From Amphiura filiformis (Eukaryota; Echinodermata; Ophiuroidea; Amphilepidida; Amphiuridae), in assembly GCF_039555335.1 (NCBI RefSeq), contig NC_092629.1:30501382-30565381 (forward strand): a DNA stretch of 64,000 nucleotides. The letters run 5' to 3'. Every line of letters starts with the position of its first letter. Position 1 is the stretch's first letter. Shown piece after piece: positions 1-11,978 of the stretch. The notes under the pieces are model-generated. The model was not told the origin of the DNA and searched no databases. It saw nothing but the letters and a program-made list of their open reading frames with translations. The position numbers were made by a program, and so were the translations under genes.

Positions 1-43
1 ACAAATTAAAACAAAAGGAGGGGGGACATCAACAACTACTTAC

Positions 44-1956
44 AAATTTAATGACCTGTGCTATTAGAAGTCTCAGCTGGATTTGGACTGATGTAGTCAG
101 ATTTCTTACTGGACGCAAAGAAGGCGCTCCATACGCATCAAGTAAGTCTTGTAAAAGACGCTTGTGTGGTGTTTCTATTCCATTTCCGTGAATTCCTTTG
201 TGTAAAAAAATCATAAAAATGTCCATTAAAGCTCTTCTATGTTTGTACATCCAAGCACAGAAACTGTACAAGTACTTCGGAATGTTGGCCCTTTTTTGTC
301 ATAAGCGAGACTGAGACGGTGATCTGCAGCAAGTCATGACAGAGCTTTGAATCCTTGAGATCTGGAAAAAATAATTTTGGATTTATATAAATACAAAATT
401 ATTTTTATGACGACCTCGTTGATAGACTTTATCATAGAATCCTGAAAGTCTGAATCTACCTAAGTCCTCGCCTCATTAACTTTGATGGGCATTGCGTTCC
501 AGTCATTCAATCTAATCTGATCTAATCTAAAATAAATATACCGTTAAAACACGATAGTCAGTATATGTGCTTACTATTAAGCGCTTTTAAAACATGCAAA
601 CATGAAGAGCCCCATCCACAAAAGTGTAAAGGATTTTGAGCAAATCATCGATACACATAGTTATATACGAACAAGTAAACCTGCACATGTGTGTCTCAGC
701 CCCTTTAGCTCAGTTGGTAAAGCGCCGGACTTGGGTACAATTTCATGTTGTCAAAAGCGCTCGATAGTAACTATCGAGGTTTTACGGTAATCTTCAATAA
801 CATCATATAAAGATTTAAAGGCTTAATGTACGATTTCCTTCAAATTTTAAATTTGTCAATATATACTCAAAATGCTGAAATAATACTAGTAATAATTATC
901 GGGAATGGTTTCTGTTAATTTTGAGCTGAAATAACGAGGTAAAGTGAAAGAAACACTGCTTGTTATTTTGGCCGTTTAACACGCAGTTCTATGGGAGGAC
1001 ATAAAGTCATAATTCTTTGAATTATGACTTTATGTCGAACTTTGCTCTGTTAACCTACAAACACAAGAAATTTGGCTGATTCCATTTAGGTGCAAGTTGT
1101 GACATGTGTAAACATTACAAATATGCCAAAAAATCAGGTTTAAAAAAAATTAACCGAATTCATATTGTAAGATCGTACATTATGACTTTAACCCTCGTCC
1201 TATAAGGAAAGGAATCCCCTAATTATGTTACACGTTACACCCAAATGACTTAAACTAATCGTAGATCAATTATTTGTGCTCGTTTTAACCAACCACGTAA
1301 CTATGAGGCAAATCAAACTATAAAATTTGACCATTAGTGTGAGGAGCGCTCAGTACAATAAAATCCACTTTCCTTTTTTTTAAATATTATTATTGGCTTT
1401 AACAGCAAGAGTTATAGAAATACACATGTAATTATTGGATTTCTGGACTCATTTCGTATAAGATCAATGACGTATACAGTATACTGCATTTTTTAGCAGC
1501 TTAAATTAGAAAAATATGGCTCATGCTTCGCCATTCGCCGTCATGAAACTGGAATGTTTGAAATTAACACCAAATTAACACAGTTTTTTGTAACAGTTAA
1601 GGTACGACACACACTCGCCCCAACACCCAACCAGCAAACACTCCTAGTGTACATACTAGTACCACCAAATCATCACAGACATTCTACTCGCGTTATTGAA
1701 TTCCGATTCAGATTACATGCAACAAAAGGTAGAGCTAGATTCAATTAATCGATTTATTTGTTTCTGACCTCTTTTTACAATTAAATTGAAGTACTTTATT
1801 AAGTTAATTTCATGAATGAAATCACCACTGAGTCACATCATGTTGGAAAGATGCACGATACATGAAGAAATAATACATATTTTTAACACGGAAGCTAGCT
1901 ATGACGTTGACGATTTGGTTGTAAAAAATAATAACATTGAAAATACCATTAATATC

Positions 1957-2014
<58 letters not shown>

Positions 2015-2015
2015 G

Positions 2016-2083
<68 letters not shown>

Positions 2084-2100
2084 TTAATAATAATAACAAC

Positions 2101-2190
<90 letters not shown>

Positions 2191-2892
2191 TTCATACATT
2201 AAGGGGGTACTACACCCCTGGCCAATTTTGTGCCTATTTTTACATTTTTCTCAAAAGTTATAGCGCATTGGTGACAAGTAAGATATGTATATTATAGGGG
2301 CAAGGACTACAACTACTGCACTGAAAATTAAATTTCCGCACAGACAACAGTTGTGGAGTTACGGTCAAAAATGAGGGAAAACCAATATTTAATCAATAAA
2401 TCAATAACCACTTGTCTTGAGTCACTGAAATTCCAGTGTAGTAACTAGATTCCTTGCCCCTATAATATGCATAACTTTTGTTACCAGTGTTTTATTAGTT
2501 TTTGAGAAAAATGCAAAAATAGTCACAAATTTATCAAGGGGTGTAGTACCACTGTAAGGCGAAAACAAGCCTTGTAAGTAGAAATTATAAGATTAATACG
2601 AGCTTCAACAAAGGTATACTGACATGGGTAAACAATAATACACATAGTTATAACCAGTACGCATATCTGAAATAGAAAGTTATTAAACAATTTCCACAAT
2701 ATTACATTTCCTGCATTTGGGAAGAAGAAAGGGATTTGAATGGAATCTTTTGTGAGATAAAGCTCATATAGAATGTTTTTCAAATACATTTGCACCTCCG
2801 TGCATTTTCTAAAAATAAAGAAAATAACTTCACATACCTTGTTGAAAGAATGTGACTAAAATAAGAATCGTCATCAAATGTATTAAATCCAT
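44..2892 (-). CDS. Nicotinic acetylcholine receptor-like subunit, 5' end (partial)
   Basis: Two exons on the minus strand. Exon 1 (2892 to 2838) starts at ATG and encodes a hydrophobic signal peptide, MDLIHLMTILILVTFFQQ, then stops one base into a codon at a good GT donor (GTATGTG). Exon 2 (195 to 44) follows a T-rich tract ending in AAAG. It completes that codon as Gly and ends at a perfect GTAAGT donor in phase 0. Exon 2 reads KRLLQDLLDAYG, then RPVRN, then SVQIQLRLLIAQVIKF. This is the start of the Cys-loop receptor ligand-binding domain as seen in nicotinic alpha subunits (RL..DL...Y...RPV.N...V.V...L...QLI.V), and the intron falls where nAChR genes have one after that block. The remaining exons, with the Cys loop, loop C and membrane segments, would lie left of the window, so alpha or non-alpha type cannot be told. 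Another Cys-loop receptor is possible. The phase match between exons is seen; the family call rests on motif memory. Confidence 0.6.
699..734 (+). repeat. tRNA-like 5' half (box A only)
   Basis: The stretch contains TAGCTCAGTTGGTAAAGCG, an excellent pol III box A and D-arm, preceded by an acceptor-like GCCCCTT and followed by GCCGGACTTGGG. No box B follows. This looks like a truncated tRNA-derived SINE or tRNA half rather than a working tRNA gene. Confidence 0.4.
1957..2190. repeat. Compound microsatellite (AAT)n-(TAC)n-(AAT)n
   Basis: About 19 AAT units, then about 22 TAC/CTA units (2016-2083), then about 35 AAT units. All long open frames across it (poly-Asn/Thr, poly-Ile, poly-Leu) are artefacts of the repeat. 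Confidence 0.95.
2206..2550. mobile_element. MITE-like foldback, TIR GGTACTACACCCC, TTAA-type
   Basis: The ends GGTACTACACCCC and GGGGTGTAGTACC are inverted, and the inverted similarity goes on inward on both sides (light ATTATAGGGGCAAGG against CCTTGCCCCTATAAT, and TTTTTCTCAAAA against its complement). TTAA directly precedes the left end; the right flank is GTAA, a decayed copy. There is no coding sequence. TTAA targets are typical of piggyBac- and Kolobok-type transposons. A fragment of the same end lies at 42596-42641. Confidence 0.75.
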
Positions 2893-3078
2893 GAGCCTGA
2901 GTCTGCTCTTTGCCTTAAACAGCATGTACAATTTCGTAATTCGTTGTATGATACTGGAAAACAACGAGTTTGGCAAGTTCATTTAACGATATTTTTGTGG
3001 CTGCAAATTGAACAAAAATTCCCCTCAAGAGGGCGTGCATCCTTTTTTATGTCGGGCATATCTAGTAATCTAGGCATT

Positions 3079-3736
3079 ACCCAGCAAACACAAAAACGTT
3101 TTAAAAACGATTTAAATAAGCTATATTTTGGCTTTGGTTTAGGTAAAAACGTTTTAATAACATTAAAATGTCGGGTTATATAAAGGTCATGATAAAGTTT
3201 TAAAACGTTTTGTATGAAAACACACTACAACAATATTTTTAAATGTTTTCAAAAAATGTTATTGTAAATTATTTTTGCAAACATTTGTAAAATATTTGAA
3301 CCCAGCAAACACAGAAATGTTCTTAAAATGTTTTATTTCAAAACCTTTTAATAACATTTAAATGTCGGGTTATATAAAGGTCATGAAAACGTTTTTAAAA
3401 CGTTATTGAAAATATTTTGGGCAAACATTTTTCGCAAAATTTTTTTTCAACCCCAAAATAACATTCTGTTTAGAATGTTTTGTATCAAGTTTTCAAGAAT
3501 GTTTTTGGAATGTTATTAAAACGTTTTTATACCCTTTATATAACCCGACATTTAAACGTTTCCTGTAAAACATTTTTGTTTGCTGAGCAGTAGATTATCA
3601 AAAAATGTTTTTGAGGTTATGAAAAGGTTTTATACTCTTAATATACCCATTATATAACCCGACATTTAAACGTTTTCTGACAACCTTTTATAACCCTTTT
3701 GCGAATGATGTCGAAAACGTTTTGTGTTTGCTGGGT
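3079..3736. mobile_element. MITE-like element, TIR ACCCAGCAAACAC
   Basis: It begins with ACCCAGCAAACACAAAAACG and ends with the complementary GTGTTTGCTGGGT. The interior is built of many short AAACGTTTT-type motifs in both orientations, plus an internal copy of the terminus near 3302. A second copy lies reversed at 42642-43198 and shares blocks such as GTCGGGTTATATAAAGG. No coding capacity. Confidence 0.8.
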
Positions 3737-4453
3737 AACAGCTGAAATCTAGGAGATAATGGAAATTGGTGGTGCCAGAGAGGTTGATGCATTAGAGGAA
3801 GTCCGAGTGGAATTACATCACGATTCTCTAGTTTAGTAATCCCAGGTCTAGAAAACCTGCACTACAGGCTGTATAAAAATGATCGGTACCCATCAGTCTT
3901 CAGTGATTAAGGACAAGACTACCTCATCAAAACGCAACTTAAGATCCACCAATTTTGTTACATTAATGTCATAAAAATATAAACTATAAATTCTGGCCAT
4001 TCCAAGACGATCCTATGTTTCATTTCAATAAACATCCAAGATTAGTGAGTACCAATCATTTTGATACATCCTGTATCAGCGGCCATTTTGCTATTATTAA
4101 AGTGTCGTTAAGACTTAGCCGTATAAAATACATTTGTTACATTTTTAGAATTTTTGAAGTTAGTATGCAATACATTTTGCAGTAAATTAACACGATCGTG
4201 CTTTATGAGGTGTTATAATTATGCTTGATAGAATTAGACTGTCCAGTATTCTCCTCCGCAACCAATGTGATTCTCATATCCCACTCACTCCACATTGTAA
4301 GTGGGGTGAACTCGACGTGCCGCAAAGACGGAGGAGACTAAAACTATAGTTGACGAAGGTAAGAGCCCAGTACATAACGAAAGCTCAATACGTAACAATT
4401 GATACCTAATGGATCAACTCATTCCACCTAGAACAAACATTGACAACAAATTA
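3737..4453. other. No gene seen
   Basis: AT-rich sequence without supported coding regions. Confidence 0.5.
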
Positions 4454-5350
4454 AAGGCCCATTCAGTGAACCCAGCGCAAGTGTAAACATTATGGTTTAA
4501 ATTGCTTAAAGGTGAAGGATAAGTCATTCAAATTGTCATTTGGTATTTTTGAAACGAAAAGTTTGACAAAAAACAAAGAAAACAGCAGTATTGACGAAGT
4601 TGAAGCCCATTCAAATACATGTAGCTAATTTATATTTTGTCTGTACCTATCTCTTGTATTGTTTTTTTAATTGACAGCCATACCGCACTAATTAATAAAA
4701 AATAATTAATCTGTTGTATATCAATAAACAGTGTGTTTGCGTGTTTAGTGTTGAGTGCAATCGGTAGGTGATTTTGACCTGGGTCATTTTAGTGACCATA
4801 ACAATAGGAACTTGACTCCATAAATAAAGAAATCATTCACTCGTATCAATAGTCTTTGGTAGCATTATTGGTAAGACACACACTTATGAAACGTCGTCGG
4901 CTGTATTATGTGAGAAAGCCTGTATTAACTTGAAACGCATAACACAGGACCACTTTACCGTTCTCTTCATTTAACTTGCCACTGTGGTTACTGGGTAAGT
5001 AAAATCTGTACTTTTACTTATATTCCATTACCTTTAAGGTGAACGGGTTTTTATTTTGGATAAAGGTTAAAAAAACCCCGAATACCGAAGTTGCATTATT
5101 CAGTTTCCAATTTACGTCGGTAGCTTAAAGGTGCATTCAGTGATTTGCACATCCGGGTAGGTCGTCAGCCGAAAGCCGAAAACAGAGGCATTAACATGAA
5201 TGTGATTTATATACTGACAGTAAATAAATTAGCTGCATGTATTTGAATGTGGCTTCAACTTCGTCAATGCTGCTGTTTCCTTTGTTTTTTGTCAACATAT
5301 TTTATTTCCAAAATACCAAATGACAATTTGAATGACTTGTCCTTAATGTT
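4454..5350. repeat. Composite dispersed repeat with inverted arms
   Basis: Arms 4514-4636 and 5218-5350 are imperfect inverted copies of each other (GACGAAGTTGAAGCC against GGCTTCAACTTCGTC). The part around 4672-4813 recurs at 62958-63100 (shared CACTAATTAAT, AAACAGTGTGTTTG, CCTGGGTCATTTTAGT). A shorter piece of the arm recurs near 39911-39970. No open frame is supported. Confidence 0.65.
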
Positions 5351-7109
5351 TTTAACACTTTTTAAAGCATAGCCAATCATTAATGTATTGCTAAATAGTT
5401 GTGATTATAATTATTATATTTGTATATTGTCTTTAAGAATTACTGTGTCACACAGAGCATGCCCTCAAATTCATTGATTAAAAACAGTAAATCCAAAATT
5501 CCCCATTTGTCTTTTCGTTATCGTTAACAAATTCGACCTGTCTATTGAATGGCATCAGTGTCCAACTAAGAAGCAGACGAGCGTAACGTGACCAAGGTTA
5601 ACCTTCAATTGACAACAGGTTACAGTAAAGTAAAGTTTGGTATTACAAAGAAATCAATCGAGCGAAACACATATCCTACATGCCAAAGTTCAATGTAGAT
5701 TTTCTGACCAGGGAAAATTGTACTGTTTGATATTTAACAAGGTACATAATCGTAATAAATGCTGATTCGCAAAAGTGAATTTTTTTTTTTCATTTGTACT
5801 GCATATTTAATGGAATGTTTTTAATACAAGGATATCATAATGCAACGCATAAGTCCGCGAAGCAGAGCCCTACCAGTTTCCAATCTGACTAAAAAGCTGA
5901 GATTGATCTTAATGTTCATAGTAATATTTTGCGTATTGCTGTGTTCTTTACGCCTTCATTTTTCAAGATCTTTTTTCAATTTCCTCAGGACAAAAATGAA
6001 CGCGACATTTTGTAGCTTTTTGTATTCACCAGTATTATTTGTACCATTGTTTGATTGTGTATGAAGAATTGTTTTGGCTGTTGAATGGTTCTATCGTTTT
6101 GAGAAAACACTATATAATGTTAATTGAATTTGGGAATTTTTTTGAAAAGTGTGATCAGTCATAAGCAATAGATGCAGGGCCGGTCTTACCTTTTTGAGGG
6201 CCCTGTGCCTAGCCAAAATTTGAACCCCTCACCGTGAAGGCATGTGCACTGAAGTGGTCAAGTTTTGATTGAGGTATAAGATATTAAAACAGTGGTGCCG
6301 GAAACATCACAATTTAAAGGGAGACTGGCATGAATTTTACTCGCTGATGCGCGCAAAAAATGTCAAAACAATGTGTTTTTCGGGCTAAAAAGAAAAATGC
6401 ACAGGGCAATTTGGGGGCCTTGAGCCTGGGCTGGGCCCATCTGGTCCAATAGTAAATCTGAAGCTTAACCTTACTAGCAATAAAGTCTTATATACGATTT
6501 CTGTCAAATTTTAATTAGGTTATATACTTTGCTAAATAAATAGGTAACAACTTTAAGGTAACAACTATTGAGGTAAAATGGAAGAAAACTCATTTACTAT
6601 CCTAGCTGCTTTACTGTGGTGTTCTATAGGGTAATAAAATATGACCTAAATTATAACTTAATATTATAGAAACTTCTGGCACAATCATGATCATTCTAGT
6701 GGTTTCCATTCTATATGATATTGTATAATAGTATTTTATAGAATTTCTAGAACATTTTATGTACAAATTAATAAACATAAATATCAAAACAAGTGAAAAT
6801 TAATGTCTAATGACAAAATAATAACTTTTAAAATTTGTTATGGGTTATTTTGAGGGCACATAACAATAGTGTGTAAATCATAGCCCTGTTGTAAAAGTGA
6901 AGACTGAATTAAAAAGACTTGTTTGACGCCCTGTCAACCAAAAATGCCGTACTGCGCAGGTCAACAACCATTCATGCCGCGCCTTTGCCCTGACGTCAGA
7001 CGCAAACTGTAGTCTTTTTAATTCGGTCTTCAAATATAGAGCTACCATTATTTTGGTCGCTCCGAAGACAGAAAGAAAGAAAAGAAAGGCCACGGGCTAA
7101 TACACTGAA
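5351..7109. other. No supported gene; one type II membrane-like open frame
   Basis: A 74-codon open frame at 5840-6064 (+) would encode a basic tail followed by a membrane span (LRLILMFIVIFCVLLCSLRL). That is the layout of a Golgi type II anchor, but no donor, downstream exon or family match is visible, so I do not call it a gene. The rest is AT-rich and featureless. Confidence 0.3.
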
Positions 7110-7570
7110 AAGCTTAATTCGTCAAAAAATGATCTAATTTGACAAATTAAAAATTTGTCATTGGATATGAAATATTTATCATTCAAGATAAAAAACCTAA
7201 AAATGTGCTTCGGAGTCGAGGAAATAATTTAGGATTTCAAATTAATTTTCAATATTACAAATATTTTTTACGACTTACAAATATTCATTTTTATTGACGA
7301 ATTAATGAATAATTTGAGAAATGACATCCATGACAAATATGTAGTATGACAAATATTTTAGTGTATGACAAATTAAGTGACAAATTAAATGACTAATTTT
7401 TAATTCATTATTCATCATCAATTTGTCATGCACTAAAAATATTAGTGCATGACAAATTGATGATGGATTATGAAGTAATTTAATTCGTTACTTAATTTGT
7501 CATACACTAGAAATGTTAGTATACATATTTGTCATTCATTTATTTTTGTCATTTTACAAGTTATTCATTA
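7110..7570. repeat. AT-rich repeat with ACAAATTAA motifs and a long hairpin
   Basis: The motif TGACAAATT/AATTTGTCA occurs more than ten times in both orientations. Around 7363-7512 the copies form a long imperfect palindrome centred near CACTAAAAATATTAGTGC. It looks like the arms of a decayed foldback element. No coding sequence. Confidence 0.6.
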
Positions 7571-7845
7571 ATTCGTCATTAAAATGAAGCCATTTCAACA
7601 ACACCCCTTATTAAGTGGGAAACGGGTCATTTGAACTTGGCACAGGAGGTCAAGTTCAAAATTATTCAAACTTGTTCAAAACCCACACCATCGTTATCCT
7701 CTGGTCATAAACAGTATACTTTGACCTATTTATGACACACGGTTATGGATTTATAGGCAAAAGTAACATTTAAAAAACAGAGATTAATAGGGAAGATGTG
7801 TTATTCTTATTTTATAGTAAAAGCAGTGATTCACAGCAGGCAATA

Positions 7846-10728
7846 ATGTATGAATGGAATCTACAGAAGAAACGGAGGCTTGTAATTACCATGGCGATGC
7901 TTCTGATTGCTGGAACCTTTTGGTTTTACACCTTGCTTTTAGGTAAATAATACAAGCAAAATTTACCATTTACGATTCTTTCTTGCTATATTACAACATA
8001 AACTTTTTTTATATTACATACAAAATAAACCAAAGAAAGCGAAACAAAGTTAATTAAAAATAAACAACAAACAACCCACTGCTCTGTAATTATTATATAT
8101 ATGATGTCTGACGAACAAAAAACTTATGCATGGGCCATGCCATTTTGATGGGCTGTTCATTCTCACATATGAATATTCATGCCTTTCCATGCTTTTTTTG
8201 TACCATGCCGTTGGTCAGAGCCTTGACATGTTCAGCGCGTGTTCATGGGTAACCCATGGGCACGAATCGCGGTCAATGTCAAATTCTCTCTACGTCCATG
8301 CCCATAAATATCTTTATCAAGGGCGTCAAATACATTGTTATGGGTCCAACATTTACCCCCCCCCCCCATGAATACTTGATAGAGGATTTTATGTCATGTT
8401 CATGTCTAAAGAATCGGAATGTCATTACCAGTTTAATAGCATGAACATGTCATGATCATGGCATGATTTGCATAGCAACCAGTAGCGAATGTTTGGACTA
8501 CCCATGATTATTTTTTGGCCTGTTAATACTAATAGTTAGACTTAACTTTGCATGTTCATTAATTATACCCTTGACAATCTTTTATATATTGTAAAACGAT
8601 AAATTCTGTGAATTTTCTACGTTGTCCGCTCCTTCATTTTGTACGTGAAGAATCGTGAATACTGACTATAATAAGCGACCTCGTTCCATCATAGTAGAGT
8701 GATTTAGAATAGATAGACAAACGTACGATCACAGCGTTCGGAAATCACAACCTATTTGACAAGGCACTTACGTACTTACGGACCTTCTTGTGCTCGGATA
8801 ACATTATAACCTCTTCCCCCATATGACGGTATCTGATCACCGGTCATCTCGGGGTATGGAAACTAATTCATGGTGTGAATGCAAAAAAGTCGTATTGTTT
8901 TTAAATGTTTTTTTTTTTGCCTCATGTTACATTTTGAAATACATTTTAAGAGAAATCCAAAATTTGAAATTGTTCATTACATGATCAAAGTTGGTGCCGG
9001 GAGCATCTCAAGTCCCACTAAGTAGGTCTAAGTAGATTGAAAAATAGATTGAAATGTTTTTTAGTTTTCACTCTGACTCTCTTTGTAGACTGATTTCACT
9101 ATCTAATAGTGTTACTCCTAATGTACTGCCAAATGACATATGTTGCATATGGGATTTCAAACTATTTTAGAGTGAACATTTTCAATCTTTTGGGACGGCA
9201 GAAGATTGAAAAACAGTAAAAATCAATCCTTTCTACTGAAAATTCAATCCAAAAGGATTTGCCCCTAACTTTAATCGCTAAATGATTGTAACAGATTGAG
9301 GCACTCCTATTGATTGAAAAAAAAAGTTTGAACAATTCAAATCACCCGACTGAATATACAGTCGAAAACGATTGGTCCCTAATTCGGGACGGCGAGATTC
9401 AATATTCAATCGGGCAATTTAAGAGAGCATGTAGCGTAATGCATATTATCGTGACGTAGCTTCTTGCATTCTACCTGCATTAACTTAATTGTCATTATTC
9501 TGAACGTTAAAATATATTGTAGGATAGACTTTAACGAGGGGAGTTCATAACAATTAAAAAGTCGTTTAAACAGATCTAAACTTGTCCGACGAAAAACACG
9601 CTATATTGTTAAATAATCTTAAACATTTATTACATCATATTCTAATCTTTGCTGATTTTTCTATATAAAACAGGGATTGGAAGCACACAGACACAACAAC
9701 ACCGTGAATGGACATTAACAACCTCCAATATGACAAGCCATAAAACCAACTCAACTGTACCTCCACATGAGAAACCATTACGAGTAATTATTGTGACTCA
9801 AATGAGATCGGGATCCTCTTTTACTGGAGAGCTTTTCAATCGCAATGACGACTTCTTTTATCTGTTTGAGCCGCTCTCTGATTTGGCACCAAAGTTTTTC
9901 GAAAACAGAACAACTGAACATGCTTATACCTATATAGAGCGCCCTCTCTCCGATTTTGTTCAGTGCAATTTTAGAGATCCGTGGTGGAGTATCAATGGCT
10001 TCAACTCAAAAAGGCAATGTACATTCAGTACACAAATACAAACGTCGCCGTTATGTCACTTCAATAAAGCAATGGGATATTTGCCTTTATTCGAAAAAAT
10101 GAACCATAATCACATTCTGGAAAATCTGTGCAACAATAAACAATATGCTGCGATGAAAGTAGTTAGATTGGAACACATCAATTATCTGGAAAATATATTA
10201 AAAAATGTATCTATGAATGTCAAAATCATTCATCTAGTTCGGGATCCGCGAGGAGCATTTAATTCTAGAAATGAGATGTGTCACAGAGTTCCATTTGTGA
10301 AATACTGCTTAAACATGTCTTATACTTGTGAAAGACTTGAACAAAATACAAATATATGGTTAGACACACCCATGTGGCTACAAAATAAGTATATATTGAT
10401 CAGATATGAGGACCTTGCTATGGAACCATTACTATACGCTGAGAAAATTTACAAGTTTCTAAACCTTCAGCTGCCAAACTCTGTTAGAGATTGGATCACT
10501 GAAAATACCAAAAGTGACAGAGACCTTCGTTGGTGGTGGCACACACGGAATTCCCGTCGAGTAGCTACTAGATGGAGAAATGAGCTTAAACTAAGCACAG
10601 TTCTTGAGATACAGTCGCAATGTAAACTAGTTATGGAGAGACTTGGGTATAAAACTGTCGAAACTGAAGAAATGTTGCGAAATTCGAATTATTCTGTCTT
10701 AGAGCCATTGAAAACTTTTACAGCGTGA
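7846..10728 (+). CDS. Carbohydrate sulfotransferase, copy 1 (two coding exons)
   Basis: Exon 1 is 7846-7942 and exon 2 is 9674-10728. The splice (AG|GTAAAT ... AAACAG|GG) is phase 1 and restores a Gly codon, giving about 383 residues. The protein is a type II Golgi enzyme expected to move sulfate from PAPS to a sugar hydroxyl. It has a short basic tail, a membrane anchor at about residues 12-32 (LVITMAMLLIAGTFWFY), and a Thr/Ser-rich stem. The PAPS 5'-phosphosulfate loop QMRSGSSFTGELF (RSGSS about 77-81) and the 3'-phosphate motif HLVRDPRGAFNSR (about 219-231) follow. These match the Gal/GlcNAc/GalNAc 6-O-sulfotransferase group (CHST1-7-like), as does ILIRYEDLAMEP near the C-terminus. Length is normal for the family. 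A pyrimidine tract ending in TTTATAG just before exon 1 (7817) suggests a further 5' UTR exon. The paralogue at 34.2 kb has the same structure. Substrate cannot be told from sequence. Confidence 0.88.
7943..9673 (+). other. Intron of sulfotransferase copy 1
   Basis: A 1.73-kb intron. Parts near its 3' end (about 9425-9525, with ATCGTGACGTAG and TCTGAACGTTAAA) match intron sequence of copy 2 at about 36345-36435. This shows that introns duplicated with the gene. Near 8120-8480 the sequence is rich in CATG motifs. No other gene seen. Confidence 0.6.
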
Positions 10729-10749
10729 TCAAAAAAAAAAAAAAAAAAA

Positions 10750-10862
10750 ACCTAGATGGAGGAATGAGCTTAATTTAAGACTTGGGTATAAAACTGTCGA
10801 AACTGAAGAAATGTTGAGAAATTCGAACTGCTATGTCTTATTAGAGCCATTGGAAACTTAAA
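10750..10862 (+). pseudogene. Decayed duplicate of the sulfotransferase 3' coding end (tail 1)
   Basis: Directly after the stop codon and an A20 run, the sequence repeats the C-terminal coding end of the gene: AGATGGAGGAATGAGCTTAA, then ACTTGGGTATAAAACTGTCG, then the final codons and a stop-like end. About 57 bases of the parent are missing in the middle. It has no catalytic motifs and no start. Both this tail and tail 2 read GGAGGAATG where both intact genes read GGAGAAATG. The tail therefore formed once, before the whole unit was duplicated. Confidence 0.8.
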
Positions 10863-10900
10863 CTTCATCATCCATGACATGGCGAAAGGCTTGAAGTCTA

Positions 10901-11659
10901 CAGGGTGTCCATGAAAGAACTGTATCGTCGGAAACTTAATTGTTTGGGTATTTTAACGTCACAACTAAACTAAACTAAATACTTGCTGTGGTTGGCAATG
11001 AATCAGCTATCACATACTTTTTGAATTATGACAATTGACCACACCGTTCTTGAAATATAAAAATTTTACCGGCCACGCGCATTAGTAAAATCGCCCTTTT
11101 TTTCGCGTTATTCCCGCTGGATTGAGTAAATTTCACTTTTTTACGCTGTTTTATTTTTCCTCCGATCCAGGACATACAAATCACACATCTGACATCGTCA
11201 GAAGTCAACATAGCCCAAAACGTAAATTTCAATAAAAATTATTCATCTGGACCACAGTGCAACCTCCCTGAAAGATGAAAATTTTGTCTATTCTTGCCAC
11301 AGATACACAAAATTGAAGTATAAAAAAATTAATCAAAACCACATTCTGTAATAGGTTTTAAATTTGGGAAGGGCTTTGAGACGAAATATTGTAAAGATGG
11401 CCTAATCACTGCGCATCATCAGCGCATGATGCTTCTTTTGTCATTGAAAGATATTGACTCCGTGGAAAGGCTTGAAAATGAGGAAGTTTCGTATTTTTTT
11501 TTTTTCAAAAACAGAGGGGTCTATTGTCAAAATTCAAAAAGTATGTGATAGCTGATATGTTCCTCAACATCATCAGTTATTTAGTTACATTTGGTTTATG
11601 CGTTTAAAGTACCCAAAACAACCAGTTCCCGACGATAAAGTTCTTTCAGGGACACCCTA
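10901..11659. mobile_element. Mariner-type foldback MITE, TIR CAGGGTGTCC
   Basis: The left end CAGGGTGTCCATGAAAGAAC and right end GTTCTTTCAGGGACACCCT are inverted copies. The inverted similarity continues for about 150 bp (AGCTATCACATACTTTTTGA on one side, its complement on the other). TA dinucleotides flank both ends, which with this terminus points to the Tc1/mariner superfamily. I see no transposase frame, so it would be non-autonomous. Confidence 0.75.
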
Positions 11660-11978
11660 TACTAAAAGAACAGACCTATTTTATCTTCTTGGATATTTCA
11701 AAAGCGTTCGACAAGATTTCCCCACACACGCTTGCTCATGAAAACAGAACATTACGGCATTTGTGGCTCCACACTTCTTTGGATACGACATTTCCTAAGC
11801 AATCACACACAGCAAGTTATGGTGGATGGAAGACTCATGAATCACATGTTACATCAGGTGTTCCGGATGAAGTCTCCTTGGCTCGCTCCTATTCTTGATT
11901 TATACCAGTCGGTATACGTCATTCATATACACGACTCTTCACTGACGATCTTGTGCTGTGCCGGAGAATTCAATCTAG

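Larger units (their letters stand above)
196..2837 (-). other. Intron 1 of the nAChR-like gene
   Basis: A 2.6-kb intron without further coding sequence that I can support. It contains a tRNA-like 5' half (699-734), a large trinucleotide array (1957-2190) and a TTAA-flanked foldback element (2206-2550). Confidence 0.5.

Noticed and set aside
1816..2263. Long open frames of poly-Asn/Thr, poly-Ile/Ser and poly-Leu/Val
   Set aside because: They are translations of the (AAT)n-(TAC)n microsatellite in several frames and both strands, with no real flanking coding sequence.
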